This document shows, piece after piece, positions 22,908 through 33,918 of a DNA stretch of 64,000 nt. Both the position numbers and the translations under genes were made by a program. The notes beneath the pieces were generated by a model that ran no database searches, was not told the DNA's origin, and saw only the letters and a list, made by a program, of their open reading frames with translations. This DNA is from Nigrospora sphaerica. Its lineage: Eukaryota; Ascomycota; Sordariomycetes; Amphisphaeriales; Apiosporaceae. Location: the NCBI GenBank assembly GCA_018287875.1, contig JAGVVL010000015.1:2108001-2172000 (forward strand), read 5' to 3'. The stretch's first letter is position 1. Every line of letters begins with the position of its first letter.

Positions 22908-24271
22908 GTGAAGCCGAGACTATGGCGGTAGAAGCCAAGACGGGTACGGACATGACCATAGGCCCCAAAGACAGCTTAGCGATGCCAGGCCCAGGCTTGG
23001 TCTCTCAAGGGACCCACTTGTATTTGCTGGCGCTGGCTATCCTGCTGATTGGGATCTCGTGATCGGGTGGCTCTTCATTGTAGTACCGCCGTTGAAGGTT
23101 TGAGGCCAAGCCCGGAGCGGCGACGGGTTCCCCAACCAGTGGTACGTTAATGGCTTGGAACTGCACCTGGACGAGATGTTATGTATGAAACAGCTCTGGT
23201 GTCAAAATAGAAAATATCGAGCACGGTTAACAAAGATAACGGGAGAGATGCCCGTTGGCCCTATCGCCGGTGCCGTCAGTTGATTCTTGGGGTATTCCGG
23301 TCATTTGGGCAGACAGTGAGGGGAGAGGCGATAGGAACCATGAGTGGAGCGTGGCGGAGCCAGTGGGAAATAGAGGTTGCCAAACATTCGCCCATTTCCG
23401 CCGAGAAAGACGGTGTGCTGTGCATGCAAGAACCCTCGCGAATGTTGCGATGGAACAATGGTACGTAAGGTCACGAGCACCACGAGCGCACGAGGGTACC
23501 AAGATCGCGAGGGGCGTGAGATGCTCATGAAAAACCCTCGACTCCTCGTTTCTGGCAGCGGCACTTTGGCGCGTTGGCGCATTGGCGCGTCGCCGCGCAG
23601 CACCCGATATGCACACACGCACACGATCTTATCACATGGGAGCCCTCGGTTGCAATTTCGAAAAAATACCTACGCATCCCCTTTGCGCATCATAAGCCGT
23701 TGTGCCTTCGGGCTCGACCCTCCTCTCGCCAGCGGAGGCAGGGACAGCCAGACCAGGCGTCCCGGGTAAGCAACCCAGCGCACGTGATCGCAAACTTAAT
23801 TCAAACGTCTCTTTCTCCATGCCCTTGTCATCACATGTACTTGTACTCCGTACATGCATGCGTACCTCAGTACCTGGTGTGTTTTGACTGCTGGGCGGCA
23901 GCATTGAACGGCTTGAATCTTGATTTGCCCGCAGCATCCGCGCCAGTCCCAACCGGATGCAACCCTGCAGGCGCCTCCTCAGGACGAACCGTCAGGCCGC
24001 AGTCCCGACCTGAGGTGCCGCTGGAAGGATCAGGATCCCCGTGCCGGGTCGGCAAGCCATGATCCAGCGCGACATTGACACAAAGACACGCCAAACTCGC
24101 CTCTTTGCCGCATCACCAAACACCTCGTCGCCGCCAGCCACACGTCGGACAATGCAGGGTCACACAGTCGTCATCTCCCATTTCCCGTTCGATTTTGACG
24201 CGTCCCCTCACCCTTCCTCTGCCACTCCCCTCGTCTGATATTATTATCTCTTCCCCCCACGCGCCGCCGCC
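22908..24271. other. Intergenic region with GTAC-rich palindromes
   Basis: No gene is supported. Around 23833-23877 there is a cluster of ACATGTAC, TTGTACTCCGTAC, ATGCATGCGTACC and CAGTACC, i.e. overlapping short palindromes and direct repeats. The last part should be the promoter of the coiled-coil gene at 24272. Confidence 0.5.
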
Positions 24272-25498
24272 ATGGATCCACAAGAGATGGCGGCTCAGCT
24301 GGCCGAGGCGCGCTCCGCCCTGGCCGAGAAGGATGCTCACATCCGCCATCTCGAGGCGACCCTCCGCAGCTCGGCCGCGGGCGCGCGTGCCGCCGACATG
24401 GAGGGCGAGATGCGCCGCATGCAAGCCACGTCGGATAAGATCATCCGCCAGGTCAAGAATGAGCGGGACCAGAGCCGCCGGGACGCCGCCGAAAAGATCA
24501 AGAAGCTGGAAACTCAGATCAAGCAGCTGGAGGACGAGGTCAGGCACCTCGGCGGCACGCCCCCGGTCGCCAGCCCCTCAACGCCCCACGCGTTGACGGT
24601 CCCCACGACCCCGGAATCCGCCGGTAAGACGGAAGACGGCAAGGTCGTCCTGACGCGCACCATGGTCGAGAACGGCGAGCGCCGCTACCAGCAGTTGAAA
24701 GACGAGCTCCTGCGCAAGAAGGTGGAGAACGAGGAGCTGTCGGCGCGGGTCAAAGACCTCCAGCCCGGCGCCCAGGTTCTTTCCGACAACGTCGTTGTAA
24801 ACATGTGGGACGCGCTACGCAGCGCCGTACGGCTGCTCACGTTGGAGCGTTTCAACGAGACGCTGCCGTCCACCAGCGAGTTCGCCGCCGAGGACCAAGA
24901 AAGGCTCTCGCACTTATCCGACAACTACTACACATACCTAACCACGGAGCAGACGCCCTGCTATTTGTTCCGGGCGATGATCTGGCGTCAGCTGTACGAC
25001 CACATGTTCAACGACCTAGGGCTGGCGTGGGGCGAACAGGTCCGTGATGCCTTTACCCGAATGAGCGACACACTCAACGCGACGGGCAAGCTGGCCCACC
25101 CCCAATACCTGGACTGGCGTGTGCACACGGGCCGGTCCATCCACACGGCCTTCTCCATCGACGAGGCGGTGGTGGAAACCATCACTACCAAGATGTACAA
25201 CGTCCTGATCCGCTTCGCAAGCGACGGGGACACGGGCGCCTTGAAGGGCAGCATCCGGGATATTGTGAGGCTTGCGGCTGAAATGAACGCCGTCTTTGCC
25301 CGCACCAAAGCCATTCCCCTGATGTCGAACGAGCCGAGCAGCAAGCTCACCAACGGGTTCAACCTCAACGAGCGGACGATGGATATGAAGGGCAAGTTGT
25401 TCAAGGACGGCGTTGTAGACCTGATGGTTACGCCGTGCCTCTTGCGATGGGACGGAGAGGACTACGCACTTTTGGTCAAGGCCGATGTGGTTTGTTGA
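24272..25498 (+). CDS. Coiled-coil protein, fungal family of unknown function (copy A)
   Basis: An intronless 408-aa protein. Residues about 1-95 form a strong coiled coil (heptad-like EARSALAEKDAHIRHLEATL, then KIKKLETQIKQLEDEV). A Thr/Pro linker follows, a second short coil (about 130-165), then a folded region with NMWDALRSAVRLL, YYTYLTTEQTPCYLFRAMIWRQLY and a C-terminus ending DYALLVKADVVC. The C-terminal pattern VDLMVTPCLL...LLVKADVV is shared with the neighbour at 25945-27293 (VDIILSPALI...LVLAKADII), and both have an aromatic MEYL/YTYLT and IWR motif, so I infer paralogy. No catalytic motif is visible. The ATG sits in a good context (CCGCCATGG). Confidence 0.85.
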   Translation: MDPQEMAAQLAEARSALAEKDAHIRHLEATLRSSAAGARAADMEGEMRRMQATSDKIIRQVKNERDQSRRDAAEKIKKLETQIKQLEDEVRHLGGTPPVASPSTPHALTVPTTPESAGKTEDGKVVLTRTMVENGERRYQQLKDELLRKKVENEELSARVKDLQPGAQVLSDNVVVNMWDALRSAVRLLTLERFNETLPSTSEFAAEDQERLSHLSDNYYTYLTTEQTPCYLFRAMIWRQLYDHMFNDLGLAWGEQVRDAFTRMSDTLNATGKLAHPQYLDWRVHTGRSIHTAFSIDEAVVETITTKMYNVLIRFASDGDTGALKGSIRDIVRLAAEMNAVFARTKAIPLMSNEPSSKLTNGFNLNERTMDMKGKLFKDGVVDLMVTPCLLRWDGEDYALLVKADVVC

Positions 25499-25944
25499 CC
25501 ACGAGGCGGCTGAAGCCAAGATCAGTGACCCAGGGAGACATCATGATGGGGTACATCCTCCCGGGTCCTAGTAACTACGTAACCTACTGCCTTCCCGTCT
25601 ATTCCGAAGACCGGCATTTTTCTCGCGATGTGGTCCCAAAGAACTCTACTTGCACTTTACCATTTTGACGGCACGGAGTACCGGAATCCAGGTCAAAGGC
25701 GCTCTGTGTATGGGAAAGGGTGAATGGTTCCTGCCAGTTATTCACGGTAGAATCAGAGAAACGTTTCTCAAGAAGCATTGCATGTTATCTGCCATATTTG
25801 CAATCGACCTCATTTGTTCGACTGCCCTTTCGTCTGCCATATCTGCCCTCTGGACCAAATCATCGCGTCCGGAGGAATTCCAGAGTGTACCGGAAAGTTT
25901 TAGCCATGCCTGCTCGTTATGCAATCCTGTGTCGATCGTTCCCT
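25499..25944. other. Short convergent spacer
   Basis: Tail-to-tail spacer between the two related coiled-coil genes; only 3' UTR sequence is expected. Confidence 0.5.
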
Positions 25945-27293
25945 TCAGCGGCGGCTGATGATGTCTGCCTTGGCCAGAACCAGATACTCGCCATAGTCCT
26001 CGCCCTCCCCGTTGCCGTGTTTGATCAAGGCAGGTGAAAGAATTATGTCGACGACGTCTCCGCTGCCATCTCCTCCGCACTCTTCCATACATGTGACATC
26101 AAGAGGGAACCCGTCTGCTATAAAGTCGTGGGGCTTCTGCGTGGGTCCGTCCCAAACTCGATACCATGCTCTGGATCGGGCAAAGATGCCAGCCAGTTCC
26201 AGTGTCTTGTCCACCATGACCTTCACGTGTTGACCGAACTCCTCTTCGGGCAAGCTGGACCTGGGCGACAGCAATTTGAATAATGTTCTGATGAGTAAGT
26301 CCTTGTACTTTTCATCGGTGCCCTTCATGGTCTCGAAGATTTCGCCGGTAACCGAACGCCAATCGTGCACCTTGCGGATTTCCTCTTCATCTTCCGAAGC
26401 TGGTTTCTATCAGTAACTATAGGCCGAATACTCTGGAAAAATTTCTTACCGTGGATTTGAGTTTCCAGCGTGGAGAGAGCTCGGTCTGCGTTAAAATCGT
26501 ATGCGCGCAGAGGACGTCGCAAATACTGGCTGACAAGCCGCCAGATAACTGCACCATAGATGAGAGGGACGCGGTCTTCTTTCGTGAGGTACTCCATGTA
26601 CCTCGAAGATGTTTCCTTGAATTCCCATCCCACCATAGAGGCCGGAAATTTCGATGGAATGGTCGTCTTGAAAGCCTGGTGTGCTGTGCTGCGAATGGCG
26701 TAGCACAGACTTTTCCACTTGGCAATTACGATATCGTCGTCGACCTCATATTTCTCGTCAAACTTTTTTGCCTCTTGCAACTCTTCCACGGTGTCTTGCC
26801 AAGTCTTCCAGAGCTCGTCGAACTTTTTGGATTTGTCGTCAAATGCCCGCTGTAAGTCTGTGTAGTTGATGGCCTGAGTCTCAATTTTGGAGCGGAGCTG
26901 TGCCGACACCGATTTGTACATCTCTTTGCGCTGTCTGAGCTCTTGATTGATGGAGCTCATCTTGTCGCAGCGTCCTTTTAGCTCCTCATAATCAGCAGCT
27001 AGCTTATCATGGTCGGCTTTCAGCTGGGCGTATTTGTTGTCTGGGCTGGTTAGGCGGAGATTGGATTCGATAACTTTGAGAAGCCAAGGCTTCTCCTGCT
27101 TGTTATTCTTATCCTCATGGGTTTTGGCCAACAGTCCCGATAGCGCGACTTGATTCTTCAGCATTTCGTTCTCCTCATGGAGTCTCTTCATCTCTCCGCT
27201 CTCTTGTGGCAGAGCAGATTGATCCTCGGTGGTAGAAGAACCTTCTTGCGGGGTGCACATTGTGTGGCTGTTTGGGGTTTGGGGTGTGTCCAT
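25945..27293 (-). CDS. Coiled-coil protein, fungal family of unknown function (copy B)
   Basis: A 432-aa protein in two exons (27293-26450 and 26399-25945; 50-bp intron joining LETQIH to ASEDEEE). The N-terminal 60 residues are polar and low in order. Residues about 85-190 form a long coiled coil (KYAQLKADHDKLAADYEELK, then DLQRAFDDKSKKFDELW). The C-terminal part has IAKWKSLCYAIRS, SRYMEYLTKEDRVPLIYGAVIWRLV and an ending VLAKADIISRR. These correspond in order to segments of the convergent gene at 24272. It sits 0.8 kb from, and divergent to, the Hsp70-like gene. Function unknown; a link to the chaperone-like ATPase is inference from position. Confidence 0.85.
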
Positions 27294-28119
27294 CTTGTGG
27301 TTTTCCTGACCGTGATTGCGATACGATCAGATTCTCTCCTCAGATCTCTGATTGCCGAGGGGATCGGTTTTTATTCTTGGCGCGGGATGGGGTTCGTGAA
27401 GAAAGAATGGTGAGACCACCGGAGGTGACCAAGCACATCAAAACCCTGACTTGGAAATGGGCCGGGAACTAAACACCCCAAGATGATTTCGGCTTGTCAA
27501 GATATACCCCGACTGCGATGGCACACTAAGGCATGCGAGTAGTAGCGATCGGAGTGGTGTTCTCAGGCATTAAATTATTTTGGGATGTGCCTGAATACGT
27601 AGCGTGTCTTGGGTTCCCGTGATTTTTCGCGTTTGTTAAAACAATTCGGCTGACAAACAACCCGTTCATCCTGTGATGGGTAAACATTTAACTTGCTGCC
27701 TAAATATACCTGAAAAAAGTACTTTTGATACCTGTGCCCACTTTGGAACCTGTAAACATTGGATGGCTGATGCCATTACACCCTCATATTTCCTATTTCT
27801 ACCTCCTCTCCACCTCCTCTCCCAACTCACGCAGCAACGTGTCGACATATCCAGTCTCAAACACGAGGCTGGAGTTGGGCACGTTTTGTTCTTCTCTCTC
27901 TTGCATACTTGAGTTCGTCCATTTCCCATCTTCTTTTCCTGCACTTTCTCCGGATCCAAGTTCCTCATCCCACCCACCAGGCCGCAACAGCCCTTCTTCC
28001 ATCCCACTTTCACCTTCCCGTTTGCAACACACTTCTGTCCACTTCTTCCGATCTGGCCTTTGCCTGGATTTCCCCGTCCCTGTCGGGTTTTGACTCTGTC
28101 CTAGTCTCTCATCGCCAGG
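27294..28119. other. Divergent promoter region of coiled-coil B and Hsp70-like genes
   Basis: Lower GC than the flanks, with pyrimidine-rich leader sequence at 27780-28100 on the + strand. No gene is supported. Confidence 0.5.
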
Positions 28120-30333
28120 ATGGCTTCGCCCTCGCAGCGAATGCTGGTTATCGGCATCGACTTCGGCACTACTTTTTCCGGTGTGTCTTGGCTGTTCTGC
28201 GTGCCCGAAAATCCTCCTGGTGAGCCCCAAATCGTGAGCAGATGGCCATCTCAATTCGCAAAGAACAACGCACAAGGGAAGGTACCGTCCACGGTGTTCT
28301 ACGACAAGGACACAGGTGGCATGTCTTGGGGCTACAACATCCCCAGCGATGTTGAGCCACTGCACTGGTTGAAGTTACTCTTGCTCGAGTATTCCGATCT
28401 GCCGAAAGACCAACAACAATCCACACGCCTGAGAAACGCAAGGGAGATGCTGGAAAGTCTCGGCAAAACAGCGGTGGAGGTAATCGCGGACTACTTGCGA
28501 GAGATATGGGTGCATAGTCTCCAGGCGATCAAGAGAACCAAAGGCCGCAACTTGGTCGAAGGCACACCATTTGTCAGAGACACAACTGGAAAGGACTCGG
28601 ATCCAGGACAAAGGATAAATGGAAGATCTCAGAGCAAGGCCCTCAACAGGAAAACTGGCGAGGCAACGGACAGGTAGCGGCAGGCTACAAATAAGGGGCA
28701 ACAGGCCCAGTAGATGGATAGAAGGACAGAGATTAATGCCATTCAACCTCTACCCCTACCTACTACCTCGCCACAGCTTCGACAGTACCTACGTGCCCCT
28801 TCTTGCCTATACTCCAAGGGCCCCCTCTGACACCATTCCACGTGGTTCTCACCGTGCCCGCCATTTTGAAGGACTACGCAAGAGACCGCATGAGAACGGC
28901 CGTCGAGGCAGCAGGGATTCTGAGTGAGCGGCTTTGTGGTCCTACTACGCTAGATTTGATCTCGGAGCCCGAGGCCGCCGCTCTATCAACAATTCCTGAA
29001 CTCGGCGAACGCGGTGACTTGGACGCGAACGACTCATTCGTCGTTTGCGACTGTGGTGGTGGAACAATCGACATTATCAGCTACTTGGTGGAAAAAACAA
29101 ACCCACTGGCAGTCAAGGAATGCGTTGAGGGCAACGGTGCTCTTTGCGGGGGTGTCTTCCCAGATGCAGGCTTCGAAGCGTTCATGAGAACTGCAATCGG
29201 TGACTCTCAGTTGAGCCATATGCCGCCTATGGCGATCAAAAAAATGATCAATGATGACTGGGAACACGGGATCAAGCTGGAGTTTGACGGCACTGATCGC
29301 CAGTGGTTTGTCGGTATCCCTAACGATACCAAGACACACGCTCATCCCACAACGTAGGATTCTCGGCCAACACAAAGACATTATTTGGAGCTAACTGATG
29401 AATGAACAGTTCCGACATCAAGGAAATGTTCCGCCACAGCGTCTCGGGAAGCACAAAACTCATCCGGGATCAAATTACAGCCGTCAAGAACAAAACTGGC
29501 AGAGCTCCCAAGGTAAGCAGCACATGCATCAGTGGCACATATAGCGCCTAATAACCACCCCAGTTCGTCATACTCGTTGGTGGGTTTGGCCGTAGCCCAT
29601 TCCTCTTTAATGTCGTCGAGGATCTTTTCGGCCGGCAAACAGATGTTCTTCAGGCTGATGGAGAGAGACCGTAAGTACTGAAGATCATTGCAGCTATAAA
29701 AAGAATCTACTAATTGTCTATAGTTGGACTGCCATCTGTCGAGGAGCGGTTCTCTATGGAGCCATGGGCCACGGCTTGGTGGAGAGAACCGTCGAAGTCC
29801 GATCACGTGTCTCCAGACTGAATTATGGTTGGAAATTTGGTACTCCTTTCGATCCGGATTGCCATGATATGCGCGATAAGTACTGGGATGACGTCACACA
29901 CGAATGGATGGCTGGTGGCCAAATGGAATGGGCCATCAGAAAGGTACGGCAATACTTCGGTCTGATCCATGGATTATGAGCTGACGGAAAACAGGGTGAC
30001 GATGTCAACGCAGGAACTGCGAAGACCTTCGAATACTATCTCATTTTCAACTATGATTCGAAAGGTCCCCAACGAGCAGTAGAGATGATTTACACAAACG
30101 CCAGCTCACAACCCCCGACCCGGTTGGAGCCTACTTGCCAAATGCTATCATACACGGGAATGCAACTTCCAATCGAGGCACACAGGCTGCCTGTCAGAAA
30201 CAATGGCCGCCACATGTACCGACGGTTTGATTACGAGAAGCGATTGAATATTTCGGGGGCTTCGCTGGATTTGTCAAACTGGTACAATGGGTCTAAGTTT
30301 GGCGATTTGAAGTTCAAGATCGCCTCGGACTAG
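28120..30333 (+). pseudogene. HSPA12-type Hsp70-like ATPase gene, apparently interrupted by an insertion
   Basis: An actin-fold ATPase related to Hsp70/HSPA12, without a canonical substrate domain. The first phosphate motif is VIGIDFGTTFSGVSW, the second FVVCDCGGGTIDIISY, and the adenosine motif FVILVGGFGRSP; DLISEPEAAALS is the connecting segment. Introns 29354-29409, 29513-29563, 29671-29723 and 29944-29994 all keep frame. Between KRTKGRNLVEG and the conserved HVVLTVPAI lies 28572-28829, which carries a stop and ends the frame at 28675; it is flanked by ACACCATT repeats. Dropping it with one repeat gives a continuous 578-aa frame. No donor/acceptor pair I found repairs the frame, so the allele is probably disrupted, unless an unusual intron is used. 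Fungal genomes often hold many such paralogues. Confidence 0.75.
28572..28829. mobile_element. 258-bp insert flanked by 8-bp direct repeats (candidate non-autonomous hAT-like element)
   Basis: ACACCATT is present at 28564-28571 and again at 28830-28837. The insert contains CAGAG three bases inside its left end and CTCTG at its right end, a very short inverted terminus of the kind seen in hAT elements, which make 8-bp duplications. It breaks the reading frame of the Hsp70-like gene exactly inside a conserved motif. No transposase is encoded. Longer inverted termini are not evident, so the element class is uncertain; the insertion itself is supported by frame and repeat. Confidence 0.6.
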
Positions 30334-30633
30334 AGTGGGATCGTGATGCAGTGCAACGCAAGAAGGGACGGCAGGTCGTGGACACGTACCAACGGAACTG
30401 CAATGGGACAACCTGAATGAATGAATGGCCGCTCAGCTCAGCGCAATGGCCAGTAGCATAGCTTAGCTTCATGATTGATATGCAGAAATGAAATGCGATG
30501 GACTGGAGTTCAAGAGTAGAATGCCTGAATCTTGCACTTCTTGCAGCGGTGCCACCATTGGACCGAAATTAAACGGCCATGAGTCAGCTGGGACCACTAT
30601 AAGAGCAAAGCGGATTTTCATTCATTCATTTTT
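30334..30633. other. Short convergent spacer
   Basis: 3' regions of the Hsp70-like and dioxygenase genes; contains (AATG)n-like stretches at 30417-30426 and 30619-30632. Confidence 0.45.
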
Positions 30634-31994
30634 TCATTCGGCGTCCAGGGGACACACGGGCGGCGTGTCGTCGACCTGGATACCGCCTCTCTTCTTCAGC
30701 TTGGCGTCCGGGTACGGCAGCCTCCAGCCGCCCTCATCGAGGGGCACCGACAGCCACAGCCTCATGAGGTGCCGCTGGGGCCGGGGGCGGCCGTTCTCGT
30801 CGGGCGTGCCGGGGGCGAAGTCGCGGTAGGCGGTGCGGGCGTGGAAGACGTGCGAGTTGGAGAGGAACTGGACATCGCCGGGGTCGAGAATCATGTGCAG
30901 CGCCTCGCGCAGGCAGATGGTCTCGAGCACGGAGATGGCGTGCCGCTGGGCCGCCGAGAGCGGCGGGATCCGGGCGTCGGGGCCCGAGCTGAAGCGCGCG
31001 AGCGACGTCACATTGTTGGGGTCGAACTTGGCGTAGAGGCGCGGCGGTGGCGCCCCGTCGGCGGCGGGCTCAAGGTAGAAGACGCTCACGCGCATCCACT
31101 CCTCCTGGCCTCGTGAGACCTCTCCCTTGCGGTCAAAATACCAGATGGGCTCGCAGAGCGTGCGCGCGACGTCGGGATGCTCTCGCTGCAGCACGTTGAA
31201 GACGTGGTGGACCGACACGATATCGGACTCGCCGCCCTCCTGGGCCTTGGCCATGCACAGAAGCCCGACGATGTCGGACGAATCAGTGTGGAAGTACTGC
31301 CTATACGATACCAGTCAGCCCCGGTTGGAGGGAACAGGGAAAGCGGGAGTAAGGGACCGCACCGGGCATTCGTCCGGTAAATGCGCACGCGGTCCGTTTT
31401 GGTGGGGTCTTCGCCGAGGTCTTTCACATGGCCCAGCACATGCCCCTTGCCGTTCTGGCTGGTGAAGTAGCCCAGATGGGTGCCGAGCCCCATGTACGCC
31501 GTCGCCGACTTCTGGAGTCCCCATTGCTGGACGGGGAGGCCCTTGAAGAGCCAGAACCCCTGGCCGTCGATGAGAGTCTTTTTGAGATGCCGCATGCGAT
31601 CTTGCAGGGTGGGCAGCCGAAAGACATCCTAAAGATACCGTCAGCCAATGCGCCCCCGCCTGGTTGCTTGCTTCTTCATTTTGGGGGCCCAACTCGCCTT
31701 GGTAATCCCCGTCAGGGGCGTGCCGGCCTCAGTAAAGCTGTCGGCGGCAGCCCCTATCTCGGCGACCTCGTTTTCGGTGAAACTGTACGTCCACTTTTCG
31801 CGGTTCTGCCGGAAATCGTCGGCTCGCCAAACGGTGGGACCGGTGATTTCCTTGGGGAAGTTCTCGTAGGGCTGAATGAGCGAGTAGATGGGGTCCATCT
31901 GCCCCGACGTCTTGAAGCCATCGGGAAAGATTGACGCGTCAACAGGCGCCGGCTCAAGAAATGCCGCCGGGGATTCGACGATGGCGGTTGCCAT
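30634..31994 (-). CDS. TauD/TfdA-family Fe(II)/2-oxoglutarate dioxygenase
   Basis: A non-haem iron oxygenase that couples 2-oxoglutarate decarboxylation to substrate hydroxylation; the family acts on taurine, phenoxyacetates and many secondary substrates. It is 409 aa in three exons. The HxD pair is in QYFHTDSSD, the distal His in NSHVFHARTAYRD, and the 2-oxoglutarate Arg in RHLMRLWLS. The N-terminal part (WTYSFTENEVAEI) is typical of fungal TauD-like proteins. Intron 1 (31629-31697) reads GCGAGT...TTTAG, a GC-AG intron, the only donor that joins TGITK to DVFRLPTLQ in frame. Intron 2 is about 62 bp, joining TNAR to QYFH. Start at 31994 (MATAIVESPAAF) with no signal peptide. Substrate unknown. 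Confidence 0.92.
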
Positions 31995-33918
31995 TTTCGT
32001 GTGATGCGCCCTATCGGCAAGTGACAGATGCGGAAGGGACGAGTGGTACGTATGTTTCGGCGCGAATTCTGCTTTCGGGGAAGACGGGAGCAGGTGCATT
32101 CTTTCGGCCGCTGACCTTGCAGCCAAATCATCCGGCTTAATGAAGGTCGCATGCGGGGGTACATGGCAAGCGTCCCGCCTCGCCGCAGCCGTTGGAGGTC
32201 CCTTGCGGTTCGGACAGAATGCCGACGATGGTCCACATCCGGCAATCTCCGACGGGCACAGTATAGCACACCATCCCGGGTGGCAATGATGCCATGGATC
32301 TTTCGCCTTACACACATCCGGAAGCTGGTTTTGCTGGAAGAACGCGAGCGTGCAGATGGGGTCGCCCTTGCCCAAAGAAGCTAGGCTGAGCTGAGTTGCT
32401 CAAGACCCCTGATGTCGTGATCCGGGGTCCTATGCCAGTTTATCGGTTACAATATCGTACATCTGATTATCCGTGACCGTGAAGTTCTACATCGTGCACA
32501 TGGCAGGTATCATGAACGATGGGTTGCGACCCAAAGAGGTGGGCAGGAAATACCGAGTGTTATTGCAAGAAACAAAAACTGATGTCAAAGGCAATAAAAT
32601 TAAGGCACGATAAAGTTAGCTTCGCGTGCATTAATAACCTTTAAAACATGATGGTAACAGGAAGTCACATGACTCTTGCGGCATCAGGTCTGCGTTCTTA
32701 TGCCACACTTTAAGTACGGCACGGCCTATACGGAACGCTCTAGGTAACAAGTCTCATCTGAATTCTAAAGTACTGATAGGCACGCGCTATAATTCGCATT
32801 TTCCGAACCTGTTGGGATACTAAGCGGAAAGCACAACGGCGTGAAGATTTCCCGCCTAAAAGCGAAGAGAGAAATGTGGGCAGCACCCAGCTGGGACGAT
32901 ATTAGAGTGACTTTCAAGACCTGGCCAGCATACACGTACTGGACTGTTCCAACCACGGTTGAGACAAGAGAAGTCTGTAGATAGAAGCACAAAAAGGAAA
33001 CAGAAGAAAACGAGGGCCAAGAAGGCAAAAACATACAACACCGAGGATTCCCAGGTCGTCACCGACCCTAGTACTAATTCGGCGCTTTCCAGCTTATCTA
33101 TGGGAGAGCGGACGGGATCCCGAGTTTTCTGGAAGCTATGGTCGTATGTGATAGACCTTTTATGTTTCAGGGTATATATTTCAATAATATCTCTAAGCAG
33201 CGGAAAGCAATTCCTCGCGATGTCACAAACACGTGAGCTCAAGGAACGGCCCATAATTTCGGACACTCGATAAACTCAACACCGACCGGAAGAAATCCCG
33301 ATCAAGAGAAGGCGCCCATCGTCCGTGGCGAAGGTAGCGGCCCAAGGCAAATGTCCCTACCATGCGAGACAGCTTCGCTTGCCGTTCCTCGGCTCTGGTC
33401 ATGAGGGAGAAAGAGATAAGGGCGGGGTGAGAAGGGGCAATGTCACTCTTCCCGGACGGTGGGTACCGTCCCGGCCCGAGTGGCTTTGAGGACTTGCCGA
33501 GGCAAAGCTTACCCCTGGACTCATTTCCCGGTGCCACTGCCGCGTGGTGTTCGGGTTGGGCCGACCCCACATGCATCCCCCAAGGTGCAGAAGCTTCTGA
33601 ACGCGGGGGAAAAGTAGGGCACACCAGAGCGGGACCGACGGGATGGAATACCCAAGTAGAGGGGAAACACATCTGCTATCGAGTGCGTCACGATGATACT
33701 TGGACCGAGTTGGACGCCTTTGCCATCGTCGCCAGGCCGGGCACTGGATCGCATGTGCGCTTGTCACTCTCGACCAGCTGAGGTGGGAGGGAAGGAGACA
33801 AGCAGGTCACGACAAACGGACGAATGCAGAAAGTAAAAAAGGGTACTCGGTAGTATTATTCCCGTTCATGGTAATCAATTCGCTTGCACTGCCGTCCTTT
33901 TGGGAAGGGGGTATCATT
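31995..33918. other. AT-richer intergenic region
   Basis: 1.9 kb without a supported gene; 32400-33280 is visibly richer in A/T than the rest of the window. It might hold decayed repeat sequence, but I find no termini or coding remnant. Confidence 0.5.

Noticed and set aside
28572..28829. Ordinary intron in the Hsp70-like gene
   Set aside because: The GT donors I tested (28553, 28573, 28674) paired with the AG before GGCCCCC either shift the frame or give a stop; none rebuilds the conserved motif. The direct-repeat insertion explains the frame exactly.
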